From NCBI GenBank assembly GCA_014695255.1, contig JACJNX010000053.1, forward strand, positions 62,001 through 126,000: DNA of 64,000 bases, in the 5' to 3' direction. This stretch comes from Cyanobacteria bacterium FACHB-63. GTDB taxonomy: Bacteria; Cyanobacteriota; Cyanobacteriia; Leptolyngbyales; Leptolyngbyaceae. The notes beneath the pieces were generated by a model. It was not told where the DNA came from. It saw only the letters and a program-made list of their open reading frames with translations, and made no database searches. The translations under genes were made by a program, and so were the position numbers. The first letter of the stretch is position 1; each line of letters begins with the position of its first letter. Below, piece after piece: positions 9,353-17,985 of this stretch.

Positions 9353-9859
9353 CTAATAATCGGCTTTTTCAATATAAGAACGAATATCGTTCAAATCGAT
9401 ATAGCGATCGGTGACATTCCGTAATTCTCGCGCAATCATGCCCTCGGTCGAGACGACTGTGATATGCGTGTTTTTCGAGCGCAATTGCTCGATCGCCCGC
9501 TCGAAATCGCCGTCGCCACTAAATAGGATTACGCGATCGTACTGCTCGACGGTGTTAAACATATCGACCACAATTTCAATATCAAGATTCGCTTTTTGCG
9601 AATATCGACCCGAAGAATCGTCGTAATATTCCTTGAGAATTTTAGTTCGTACCGTGTAGCCTAAACTGATCAAAGCATCTCGAAAGCCGCGCTGGTCTTG
9701 GGGATCTTTCAATCCTGTGTACCAATAGGCGTTAATCAATTCAACGTTTTTTTCTGCTGTGAAATGTTCTAATACGCGCTTGGGATCAAAAAACCAGCCA
9801 TTCTTTTGCTGTGCATAGAACATATTGTTTCCGTCTACAAAAATAGAAAGACGGTTCAT
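9353..9859 (-). CDS. NYN-domain (LabA/DUF88-type) putative ribonuclease
   Basis: 168 residues from ATG 9859, where the domain begins (MNRLSIFVDGNNMFYAQ); a much longer upstream frame exists but its N-terminus is unlike the family. NYN domains are PIN-like metal-dependent nuclease folds. Conserved acidic residues are visible in FVDGNN, KANLDIEIVVDMF and ILFSGDGDFERAIEQL. C-terminal segment AREL-RNVTDRYIDLNDI is typical of LabA-like proteins. Known members include LabA of Synechococcus, linked to clock output; orthology here is not claimed. Substrate unknown. Confidence 0.85.
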   Translation of the reverse strand: MNRLSIFVDGNNMFYAQQKNGWFFDPKRVLEHFTAEKNVELINAYWYTGLKDPQDQRGFRDALISLGYTVRTKILKEYYDDSSGRYSQKANLDIEIVVDMFNTVEQYDRVILFSGDGDFERAIEQLRSKNTHITVVSTEGMIARELRNVTDRYIDLNDIRSYIEKADY

Positions 9860-9991
9860 CGAGTAATGCATAGAAGCTAAAGACCTAGAATTTGTAGAAG
9901 CAAAAATGAGAATAATTAATTTTAACAACGGAAAACTGAGAGCGGACTGAAAAATCGCGGGATCTCGTTCAGTCCTTTCATCACCTGCCAC

Positions 9992-10430
9992 CGATCCGCT
10001 AGCAGAAACTAACTCTTTTCCGTTTAGAGATACAAGCTAGCTGTTCTTAGTTCGCGCACATGCTGATCTGCCCCCACACAAATCCGCTCTGTTTCAAAGT
10101 GAGATAGAACCAGAGCGCAGGTGTTGACCGACGCGAGTGAGCGCAATTATCGTTAAACTGTAGGGGGTTTCCTAACATTTTGAACCAGCTTTATATCGCC
10201 GTAAGAAATAGCGCTTAACATTAGTTAATTAGAGCGGTTAGAACAGTTCCTCAGCTATTAGGCGGATTTTTTAGAGAATTTATGATTGTACTGACCTTTT
10301 TTATAGCTGACCTGCGTGACTTGTAAGATTACGGGATTAGAGGATTGCGATCGAACGATCGTAATGAAAAAATCGTCCTGAATCGTGCTGAAGGCGCTTG
10401 ATTAATCAAACACGCCCGGATCTCTCAGTC
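9992..10430. other. Intergenic region upstream of the Ser/Thr kinase
   Basis: About 440 bp between divergent genes, counting from the longest reading of the NYN gene. It is AT-rich around 10190-10300 and contains a CGATCG-rich patch near 10349-10362. I see no RNA gene or further reading frame; promoters for both neighbours probably lie here. Confidence 0.4.
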
Positions 10431-12893
10431 ATGTCAAAAAAAGTAACTCCTTCTCTTCTTCGAGCCTTATCGCTGACGCTACGTTCTGGACTGTTTCGGC
10501 AAACGACTGTTAAACAACCTGAGAATCTGACTACTGAGACAATGCCGATCGAGGTGTATGACGAGTACAAACGCGATCGCGCCGTTGCGGTGACGGAGAC
10601 GACTGGAAACAAGCGCGACTCCCAATTTGTGCAATGGGGGCACGGGCTAATGCTGGGTTGTGCGATCGTGGCTGGATTGATCACTGCAACTCAGCCGAAA
10701 TTTGCCCAGTCTTGGGAGCGTCAGACCCAAAGCGCGATGTTTAAAGTTCGGGGAGCGGTGGCAACTCCGGATAATATTGTGATTTTGGCGATCGATGATG
10801 AGACGCTGCTGCAATTATCGGGATCGAGTCGATTGTTGCGTCGGAGTGCTTATGCACGGGCGATCGATCGCGTGATGAAGGCAGGCGCGAAAACGGTTGG
10901 TGTCAACTTGCTGTTGGATCTACCGAGCTTTAGTCAGACCGAAACCTCCACCGATTGCAGCGATCCTAAGCTGAACATTTCAGAGGACGATCGGCAATTA
11001 CAGAGAGTATTACAGCGTTATGACGGATGGATTACGTTGTTGGTAGGAAGCGATCGACTTGACAACCGTCAGGGTGAGCAAATGCGACTGGCGTTGCCCT
11101 TTTGCCCGTTCCGAACGCCGAACGCTTCCTACGGATTTATGGAATATCGTACAGAGCCAAACGAGAAGGTTCATCAGCTAGGCAGTGAAGCGGTCAAGTA
11201 TGAGCGATCGTCGCCTGAGATGGCTGCCTTGTTTGATGAGGAAAGGATTATTTCATTTGCAGACGCGACCTTGCGATCGGCAAATCTTCAACCTGTGCCA
11301 CCCAAGGGCAATGCTCTCTTTTTCTACGGAGAAGATGGGACCTTTAGTAGAACGACGATTCCGTTTTGGACTGTGTTGTCTGAGGAGAATTGGAACAGCG
11401 ATTTTCTCAGACGAGGCGAAATCTTTAAAGACAAAATCGTTTTAATTGGTGCGACTGCTTCTAATTTTGACAGCCAGGAAAATACGCCTCTGGGCATGAT
11501 GCCCGCTGTTGAACTTCATGCAAACGCGATCGCCACGCTGCTCGAAAATAAATCAATTCGTAATGCGTTTCCCAACTCAGTCGTTGCAGGAGCGGCAATC
11601 GCCGTATTGGTGCTCTTTGCAGGATTGATTCAAACTCAAGCCAAACAACCCACAGCAAGATTGGGGTGGGCTGGTGCGATCGCGCTCTTTTGGTCAGGGG
11701 TGGGATATGCGGCGTTTACGCAAGGGCTGATGATTCTGCCGATCGCGGTTCCAGTCGGAGCCATTCTATTGACGGGCGTTTCGTACTTGGGAACAGGACT
11801 CGCTTATGACTATCGCAGCAAGCGCCAACTCCGCAAGCGGCTAAAGCAGTTTGCAAGAACACCCATGGTGCAGGAGATTATTCGCGATCATGATGAGTAT
11901 AAAGGCTTGCTCCAAGAACACGAGCAGGAAATTATTGGCAAGAAACTGAGTGGACGCTACAAAATTACCCGAATCCTCGGTTCAGGTGGCTTTGGTCAAA
12001 CTTATCTAGCAGAAGATACGCAGCGTCCCGGAAATCCAGCTTGTGTCGTGAAGCATTTGCGACCGACAAGCAACAATCCGCGACATTTGCCCTTAGCGCG
12101 TCGCTTGTTCAAGTCCGAAGCTGACAGCCTAGAACGTTTAGGAAAGCATGATCAGATTCCTCAACTGCTGGCAAATTTTGAAGAAGACGGGGAGTTCTAT
12201 CTGATTCAAGAGTTCATTGAGGGGACACTCTTAAGCGAGGATCTGACGATCGGGCGACATTTACCAGAAGCGCGGCTCGTCGAACTCATACAAGATCTAA
12301 TCGAGATTCTCAAGTTTGTGCATGATCACAAGGTGATTCACCGCGACATCAAGCCAAGCAATCTGATTGTGCGATCGAGCGATCGGCAATTGGTCTTAAT
12401 TGATTTTGGTGCGGTAAAAGAACTGCATCATCAACTCACCGAAAGCGCGATCGCTACTGCCACGATCGGCATTGGAACGCAGGGTTATATGCCCCCTGAA
12501 CAATGCGCGGGAAATCCACGCTTTAATAGCGATCTTTATGCAGTGGGAATGATTGGAATTCAAGCGCTAACAGGATTACCGCCAAGCCATCTAAAAGAAG
12601 ATCCGGAGACAGGTGAGATTATTTGGCGCGATCGCGCGCTCGTCAGCGGTTCGCTGGCTGCAATTCTCACTAAGTTAGTCCATCGTGATTTTCGACAGCG
12701 CTATCAGTCGGCGGAAGCAGTGCTTGAAGATTTGAGCCAGTTAACAAACCTAACAACCTTATCGCTGCCGCCGGAATTCTTTGCTGCTGTGGAGATCGAG
12801 GTCGAAGACGACATCACAACAACGCGCCCTTGGCCTCAGACCTTTGGAGAAGAGGAACTACCGCCAACAGAGCCACCTCCGGAGTATGAGTAG
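10431..12893 (+). CDS. CHASE2-domain serine/threonine protein kinase
   Basis: 820 residues from ATG 10431; a TTG 33 nt upstream is less likely. Order: ~65-residue cytosolic N-terminus, TM helix (~67-88), extracytoplasmic CHASE2 sensor (~105-375, with NIVILAIDDETLLQL and KDKIVLIGATASNFDS), three closely spaced TM helices (~380-465), then a Hanks-type kinase (~510-780). Kinase motifs: glycine loop ILGSGGFGQTYLAED, catalytic Lys in VVKHL, HRDIKPSNL, DFGAVKE and GTQGYMPPEQ. All key catalytic residues are present, so it should be active. The acidic, Pro-rich tail lacks a recognisable domain. The CHASE2 ligand is unknown. Confidence 0.95.
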   Translation: MSKKVTPSLLRALSLTLRSGLFRQTTVKQPENLTTETMPIEVYDEYKRDRAVAVTETTGNKRDSQFVQWGHGLMLGCAIVAGLITATQPKFAQSWERQTQSAMFKVRGAVATPDNIVILAIDDETLLQLSGSSRLLRRSAYARAIDRVMKAGAKTVGVNLLLDLPSFSQTETSTDCSDPKLNISEDDRQLQRVLQRYDGWITLLVGSDRLDNRQGEQMRLALPFCPFRTPNASYGFMEYRTEPNEKVHQLGSEAVKYERSSPEMAALFDEERIISFADATLRSANLQPVPPKGNALFFYGEDGTFSRTTIPFWTVLSEENWNSDFLRRGEIFKDKIVLIGATASNFDSQENTPLGMMPAVELHANAIATLLENKSIRNAFPNSVVAGAAIAVLVLFAGLIQTQAKQPTARLGWAGAIALFWSGVGYAAFTQGLMILPIAVPVGAILLTGVSYLGTGLAYDYRSKRQLRKRLKQFARTPMVQEIIRDHDEYKGLLQEHEQEIIGKKLSGRYKITRILGSGGFGQTYLAEDTQRPGNPACVVKHLRPTSNNPRHLPLARRLFKSEADSLERLGKHDQIPQLLANFEEDGEFYLIQEFIEGTLLSEDLTIGRHLPEARLVELIQDLIEILKFVHDHKVIHRDIKPSNLIVRSSDRQLVLIDFGAVKELHHQLTESAIATATIGIGTQGYMPPEQCAGNPRFNSDLYAVGMIGIQALTGLPPSHLKEDPETGEIIWRDRALVSGSLAAILTKLVHRDFRQRYQSAEAVLEDLSQLTNLTTLSLPPEFFAAVEIEVEDDITTTRPWPQTFGEEELPPTEPPPEYE

Positions 12894-12919
12894 ATGATGT
12901 GAGAGATCCATTAAGCCTT

Positions 12920-13411
12920 CTAGAGCGAGAAGCTAATGACATTCTGAGTCGTCTGCTCCAGAAATCCTTGATCAGTCTGAACCTGATACGTCTGGATCGA
13001 CGATCGTACCGGAGCAAGAATCTCGCCACCCACATTCTGAACCCCTTGAGGAACGAACGCAAGTTGAGGTAAGGAAGCAGTCCCACCGCCCCCGATTCTT
13101 CGCGGCAATTGTGCGGTCGAAGCATAGCCAGTTTCCAGCGATCGCGGTAAGCGATTCGCGGCAGTTTGAGCGATCGTCACGCCCGCTCCCTGAGTGAAAG
13201 ACGGAGTATATGGCTGCGGTCTTTGAATCACCAGCAATTGAGGTGGCGATTGATAAGGAGCGATCACCTGAGTTGCAGTAGAGTTGCCAACCTGCGAGGA
13301 TGTGAGAGCCGACTGAGGAATTGCAAAACTGGGTAGACTGCTGACGGCAATTAAAGTTGAAGCGAGAACGGTCGATCGAACAAAATAAAACCCAAAGTGT
13401 AGAGAGTGCAT
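12920..13411 (-). CDS. Secreted hypothetical protein
   Basis: 163 residues from ATG 13411. An N-terminal signal peptide is evident (FVRSTVLASTLIAVSSL then PSFA, with probable cleavage after Ala). The mature part is low-complexity, Ser/Gln/Pro/Thr-rich (QVIAPYQSPPQLLVIQRPQP), with a short Gly patch (RRIGGGGTASLPQ) and a conserved-looking end FLEQTTQNVISFSL. No domain recognised. It converges on the kinase gene with a 26-nt gap and diverges from hpnA. Confidence 0.65.
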   Translation of the reverse strand: MHSLHFGFYFVRSTVLASTLIAVSSLPSFAIPQSALTSSQVGNSTATQVIAPYQSPPQLLVIQRPQPYTPSFTQGAGVTIAQTAANRLPRSLETGYASTAQLPRRIGGGGTASLPQLAFVPQGVQNVGGEILAPVRSSIQTYQVQTDQGFLEQTTQNVISFSL

Positions 13412-13545
13412 GATAGGGCTTCCAATGTTGAAAGGACGGTTGCAGATCAAAACCGAACAGTTTTCCTCACTCCACAAGCAAGCTTTGGTCGAATTATAGA
13501 TTTAGGCTTCTGGTATCAAATCAACCAACGGTTTTATTTAACGTT

Positions 13546-14538
13546 ATGAAAGCATTCGTCACAGGGAGTACAGGTTTTGTCGGAGCAAACCTCGTTCGGC
13601 TGATGCTCGAAGAAGGGTTTGAAGTGCGATCGCTGGTACGAGCTGATAGCCGATTGGACAATCTCAAAGGCTTAGACGTTGAGATCGTGCAGGGTGATCT
13701 CCTGGATGAGAATTTGAGCGAATTGATGCGGGGTTGTCAGGTGCTGTTTCATGTTGCCGCGCATTATTCATTGTGGCAGCGCGATCGAGAGATCCTTTAC
13801 CAAAGCAATGTTCTCGGAACGCGAAATGTTTTAGCGGCGGCGAGAACAGCAGGCATTGAGCGATCGGTCTACACCAGTTCAGTAGCAGCGATCGGCGTTG
13901 ATCCTAGTGGTCAGCCGACGACCGAACACTATCAATCTCCGGTGGAAAAGCTCATTGGTCACTACAAACAATCGAAATACTGGGCAGAACAAGAAGCGAT
14001 CAAAGCAGTACAGTCCGGTCAAGATGTGGTGATTGTTAATCCCAGTACGCCGATCGGTGCGTACGACATCAAACCTACGCCGACCGGAGATATTGTGCTG
14101 CGGTTTTTACAGCGTCGAATGCCTTCTTATGTTGAAACAGGCTTGAATCTTGTGCATGTGCGCGATGTTGCTTGGGGGCATTTGCTCGCACTCCAAAAAG
14201 GCAAAACAGGCGATCGTTATATTCTTGGCAATCAAAATCTCAGCCTGAAGCAGATGTTAGAGGAACTCAGTCAAATCACAGGGTTAAGCGCTCCAGCGCG
14301 ATCGGTGCCCGTGTGGTTGCCGCTTACTGTTGCGTGGATTGATGAAGCGGTGCTGACGAAATTTGGCAAAGCAACCTCGATCCCGATCGACGGCGTGAGA
14401 ATGTCCAAGCAACCGATGTATTACAATCCGGAAAAAGCCATCCGGGAATTGGGACTGCCCCAAACGCCAATTCGCGCCGCTTTAAAAGATGCCGTACACT
14501 GGTTTCAATACATCCATCAGGATACAGTGAGGAGATAG
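13546..14538 (+). CDS. hpnA: Hopanoid-associated NAD-dependent sugar epimerase HpnA
   Basis: 330 residues; extended short-chain dehydrogenase/reductase fold. Rossmann motif [15 protein letters not shown] at the N-terminus, catalytic YKQSKYWAE (YxxxK) near residue 145, and [10 protein letters not shown] for the catalytic Ser strand. The length and the segment [20 protein letters not shown] closely resemble the HpnA family found in hopanoid gene clusters. The hpnH gene starts 3 nt after its stop, which supports the hopanoid role. The exact reaction of HpnA is not established to my knowledge. Confidence 0.9.
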   Translation: MKAFVTGSTGFVGANLVRLMLEEGFEVRSLVRADSRLDNLKGLDVEIVQGDLLDENLSELMRGCQVLFHVAAHYSLWQRDREILYQSNVLGTRNVLAAARTAGIERSVYTSSVAAIGVDPSGQPTTEHYQSPVEKLIGHYKQSKYWAEQEAIKAVQSGQDVVIVNPSTPIGAYDIKPTPTGDIVLRFLQRRMPSYVETGLNLVHVRDVAWGHLLALQKGKTGDRYILGNQNLSLKQMLEELSQITGLSAPARSVPVWLPLTVAWIDEAVLTKFGKATSIPIDGVRMSKQPMYYNPEKAIRELGLPQTPIRAALKDAVHWFQYIHQDTVRR

Positions 14539-14540
14539 CG

Positions 14541-15554
14541 ATGGGAGTTCCCCTACAGCAAGTAGTCGGAGTGGGTTCTTATTTAGTCAAACAGCGCTTA
14601 ATGGGTCGCAAGCGCTTTCCATTGGTATTAATGCTGGAACCGCTTTTTCGCTGCAATCTCGCGTGTACGGGCTGCGGTAAAATCCAGCATCCCGTCGAAG
14701 TGCTGAAGCAAAATTTAACTCCTGAACAATGTTTTGCAGCCGCTGAAGAGTGTGGTGCTCCGGTGGTGTCGATTCCGGGGGGTGAGCCATTACTGCACCC
14801 GCAGATTGCAGAAATTGTTCAGGGATTGATCGATCGCAAGAAATTTATCTACCTTTGCACCAATGGACTGTTGCTAGAGAAAAGCCTCGATAAGTTCAAG
14901 CCTTCGCCTTATTTCACATTTATGGTGCATTTGGATGGACTCCGCGAGTTGCATGATCAGTGTGTCGATCGCAAAGGAGTGTTTGATACTGCTGTGAAAG
15001 CCATCAAAGCAGCAAAGGCGAGAGGCTTCCAAGTTAACACTAACACGACGATTTTCGATGGTGCTAATCCTCAAGAAATGCACGAATTCTTCGATTTTCT
15101 GACTGAGCTGGGTGTGGATGGAATGCAGCTTTCTCCGGGATACTCTTACGAATGGGCACCGGATCAGGATCATTTCCTCAAGCGCGAACAAACGAAAGCA
15201 TTGTTCCGTCAGATTCTGGCGCCGCTGAAGTTTGGTAAGAAATGGAACTTTAGCCACAATCCGTTGTTCCTTGATTTTCTCATCGGTGAGAAAGACTATG
15301 AATGCACGCCTTGGGGCAGTCCGAGCTATAGCGTTTTGGGTTGGCAAAAGCCTTGTTATTTGTTGAACGAAGGACATTACAAGACTTTCCAAGAGCTACT
15401 GGATCATACCGACTGGAGCCAATACGGGCGTAAGAGTGGAAATCCAAAGTGTGCGGATTGTATGGTGCATTGTGGCTATGAGCCGACTGCGGCGATGGAT
15501 GCGATGCAGCCTCAGAACATTGGACGGGCAGTGACTTCGGTATTGGGCGGATAG
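14541..15554 (+). CDS. hpnH: Adenosyl-hopene transferase HpnH (radical SAM)
   Basis: 337 residues. HpnH is the radical SAM enzyme that adds a 5'-deoxyadenosyl group to diploptene to make adenosylhopane, the first step of extended C35 hopanoid synthesis. The cluster motif CNLACTGCG (CxxxCxxC) is at about residues 37-44, and the C-terminal cysteines in [12 protein letters not shown] match the family. The [11 protein letters not shown]-binding strand is present. Translationally coupled to hpnA. Squalene-hopene cyclase is not in this window. Confidence 0.95.
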   Translation: MGVPLQQVVGVGSYLVKQRLMGRKRFPLVLMLEPLFRCNLACTGCGKIQHPVEVLKQNLTPEQCFAAAEECGAPVVSIPGGEPLLHPQIAEIVQGLIDRKKFIYLCTNGLLLEKSLDKFKPSPYFTFMVHLDGLRELHDQCVDRKGVFDTAVKAIKAAKARGFQVNTNTTIFDGANPQEMHEFFDFLTELGVDGMQLSPGYSYEWAPDQDHFLKREQTKALFRQILAPLKFGKKWNFSHNPLFLDFLIGEKDYECTPWGSPSYSVLGWQKPCYLLNEGHYKTFQELLDHTDWSQYGRKSGNPKCADCMVHCGYEPTAAMDAMQPQNIGRAVTSVLGG

Positions 15555-15570
15555 TTGGCTTCGTTCTGCG

Positions 15571-15600
15571 GTATGGAGACGCGATTGATCGCGTCTTTAC
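15571..15600. repeat. Palindromic repeat, GACGCGATT-AATCGCGTC family, diverged copy
   Basis: AGACGCGAT-TG-ATCGCGTCT forms a 9-bp perfect stem, flanked by GTA and TAC. It is related to the perfect 28-nt palindrome at 25145-25172. It lies just after hpnH between convergent genes and may act as a bidirectional terminator, though it lacks a T-run. Confidence 0.7.
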
Positions 15601-15628
15601 CCAGATCTGCTGACCAGGCGGGCTCGGT

Positions 15629-17524
15629 TTACGCAATCGACCCACAGACCTGACGCATCGTACTGAGAAGCTCTTCAGCCGTATAAGGCTTTTGCAAGAA
15701 TCGATCTGCCTCTTTCGTTGCCGCCGTTTGCGATCGCGACACCATGCCGCTGATTGCAATCACTTTAACCTGTGAGTTAATTTCATACAGTCGATCGATT
15801 GTGGTTGCACCATCCATTACAGGCATCATCATATCCACTAGCACGACCTGGATATCCTTCTGATGCTGATGATAGAGCGCGATCGCTTCGCTCCCATTAG
15901 CAGCAGTTAACACTTGATAATGATACGCCTCTAACAAAGCCTTGCTGCTTTCTCGAATTGCCGCTTCATCATCCACAATCAGCACCAGTTCTTCATGCCC
16001 GGACAAAATTTCTGCGGCTTGGGGTTCCTGAACATTCATTGCCATCACTGCGGGCAAAAATAGAGAGAACTGCGTCCCCTGTCCCACCTTACTGTTGACG
16101 CTGACAAATCCGCCGTGACCTTTGATAATTCCTAGCACCGTCGAAAGACCCAGACCTGTCCCTTTACCAATCTCTTTTGTGGTAAAAAACGGCTCAAAGA
16201 TGCGATCGATAATCTCCGGAGCAATGCCTGTTCCGGTGTCTGCAACCGTGAGTTTTACAAACGAACCCACTCGCGCATCCAGATTTGTTTGGGCATAAGC
16301 TTGATCGACTAATTGATTTTCAGCCGAAATGGTTAAGGTTCCGCCGTTTGGCATCGCATCACGGGCGTTCACACAGAGATTCATGAGCACCTGATGAAGC
16401 TGGGTGGCGTTACCCCCGATCGACCACAAGCTCCCGGCAATTTTGGTGTCGATCGTAATCGACTTTGGAAAAGTTTCCTCGACAATCTGCTGGGTTTCAA
16501 GAATCAAAGGTTCTAATTGCAATACAGCTTGTTCGCCCTCAACTCCCCGCGCAAACAATAGAACCTGCTTTACTAAAGCGGCTCCACGTTTTGCGTTCGT
16601 CTCTAACATCTTTAACAATCGCTGATTCCGTTCATCCAGATGCGGAAACTTAAACTGCAACAATTGTGCGGTTGCTAAGATCGGCGTGAGAATGTTGTTG
16701 AGGTCGTGCGCTAGACCGCTTGCTAAAGTTCCAATGCTTTCCATGCGCTGAACTCGCAAAAACTGCGCCTCTAGCTTCTTCTTCTCGGTAACATCGGTAC
16801 TCACGACTAAGATTGATTTTGGCTGATCATCATCGTCGCGCACTAGCGACCAACGGCTTTCGACGGTGACAGTTTTGCCGCTCTTCGTGGTGCGTTGCAG
16901 TTCGCCTGACCATTCTCCCTGCTCAAATAGGATGCGCTGAGCCTCTTCAGGGGCAAACTCGGAGTTAGGAGAAAGCGATTCATAAGTGCGACCGACAATT
17001 TCTGCGGCGCACCAACCGTACAGCCGCTCTGCACCCTTATTCCAGAATAAGATTCGTCTGTCTAAATCCTGAACCAAAATCGCATCGGTGGCAATATCCA
17101 GCAGTGCTGCTTGTTCTCGAATCTTTTGTTCGGCGCGTTTACGCTCGATCGCATATCGAACCGATCGCACCAACACATCGCCCGTGACTTGATCTTTTAC
17201 TAAATAATCCTGTGCGCCACTTTGCACCGCTTGACTTGCCAGAGTTTCATCATTCAATCCCGTGATCACTACAATCGGAGTGTTGCGATCGCGCTGATGC
17301 AGTTGAATAAACGTCTCTAATCCTTGAGCATCCGGTAACGACAGATCGAGCAAAATTACATCAAAGCTTTGCGCTTGAAGCTGCTGTAAGCCCTGGCTTA
17401 ATCGCTCAACCTGAATTAACTCAAATCGGGTTGAGCGCGCCTCAACCAAAAGCTCCTGCAATAACCGAGCATCGCCAGGGTTATCTTCGATCAGCAACAC
17501 TTTAATCAAAGGGATATCCATCAT
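15629..17524 (-). CDS. Hybrid sensor kinase REC-PAS-HisKA-HATPase-REC
   Basis: 631 residues from the ATG at 17524 (tandem ATGs; the start is 3 nt after the upstream stop). Order: receiver (~5-125, phosphoacceptor in [14 protein letters not shown]), PAS (~140-245, with [21 protein letters not shown]), HisKA with the phospho-acceptor in [16 protein letters not shown] (about His273), HATPase ([27 protein letters not shown]), and a C-terminal receiver ([11 protein letters not shown]). No TM helix, so cytosolic. Two receivers around a kinase suggest a phosphorelay hub. It is the last gene of the three-gene signalling operon. Confidence 0.93.
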   Translation of the reverse strand: MMDIPLIKVLLIEDNPGDARLLQELLVEARSTRFELIQVERLSQGLQQLQAQSFDVILLDLSLPDAQGLETFIQLHQRDRNTPIVVITGLNDETLASQAVQSGAQDYLVKDQVTGDVLVRSVRYAIERKRAEQKIREQAALLDIATDAILVQDLDRRILFWNKGAERLYGWCAAEIVGRTYESLSPNSEFAPEEAQRILFEQGEWSGELQRTTKSGKTVTVESRWSLVRDDDDQPKSILVVSTDVTEKKKLEAQFLRVQRMESIGTLASGLAHDLNNILTPILATAQLLQFKFPHLDERNQRLLKMLETNAKRGAALVKQVLLFARGVEGEQAVLQLEPLILETQQIVEETFPKSITIDTKIAGSLWSIGGNATQLHQVLMNLCVNARDAMPNGGTLTISAENQLVDQAYAQTNLDARVGSFVKLTVADTGTGIAPEIIDRIFEPFFTTKEIGKGTGLGLSTVLGIIKGHGGFVSVNSKVGQGTQFSLFLPAVMAMNVQEPQAAEILSGHEELVLIVDDEAAIRESSKALLEAYHYQVLTAANGSEAIALYHQHQKDIQVVLVDMMMPVMDGATTIDRLYEINSQVKVIAISGMVSRSQTAATKEADRFLQKPYTAEELLSTMRQVCGSIA

Positions 17525-17526
17525 TT

Positions 17527-17970
17527 TTATTCTGGTGGAAGTTTCACAGTGCTTAGCCAGAACACCTCTATTGAGCGAACCACTTTTATAAATTGTTCGA
17601 GGTCGATTGGCTTTGTAATGTAACAATTGGCGTGAAGGTCATAAGCGCGGAGAATATCGTCCTCGGATTGAGAAGTGGTCAAGACGACAACCGGAATCCG
17701 TCTAAGGTCAGAACTGAGCTTTATTTCTTCTAGCACTTCTCGCCCGGATTTGCCCGGCAAATTTAAATCTAGCAAGATTAAATCTGGGCGGGGCACATGG
17801 GCGAATCTTCCGTGTCGATACAAAAAGTCGATCGCTTGCACCCCGTCTTCAACCGCGCTTAAACGGCTGAAGATTTTTCCTTCTTTCAAAACTTCTTCGG
17901 TGAGCCTGACATCGCCAGGGTTGTCCTCAACGAGCAAAATCTCGACTTGTCGATCAAGGGAACTGTTCAA
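17527..17970 (-). CDS. Stand-alone response regulator, Rcp1-like
   Basis: 147 residues beginning at a TTG (17970) preceded at good spacing by GGAG. Single receiver domain: VEILLVEDNPGDVRLTEEVL at the start, phosphoacceptor in DLILLDLNLPGKSGREVL, conserved Thr in VVVLTTSQSEDDI, and Lys in CYITKPIDLEQF. It lacks an output domain, like Rcp1, the partner of the cyanobacterial phytochrome Cph1. Placed between two multidomain kinases, 15 nt after the upstream one and 3 nt before the next, it is probably their phosphate shuttle. Confidence 0.93.
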   Translation of the reverse strand: MNSSLDRQVEILLVEDNPGDVRLTEEVLKEGKIFSRLSAVEDGVQAIDFLYRHGRFAHVPRPDLILLDLNLPGKSGREVLEEIKLSSDLRRIPVVVLTTSQSEDDILRAYDLHANCYITKPIDLEQFIKVVRSIEVFWLSTVKLPPE

Positions 17971-17985
17971 GGTGGGTCACTCCAT

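Noticed and set aside
9860-9991. N-terminal extension of the NYN protein
   Set aside because: Not family-like; ATG 9859 starts exactly where the NYN domain begins.
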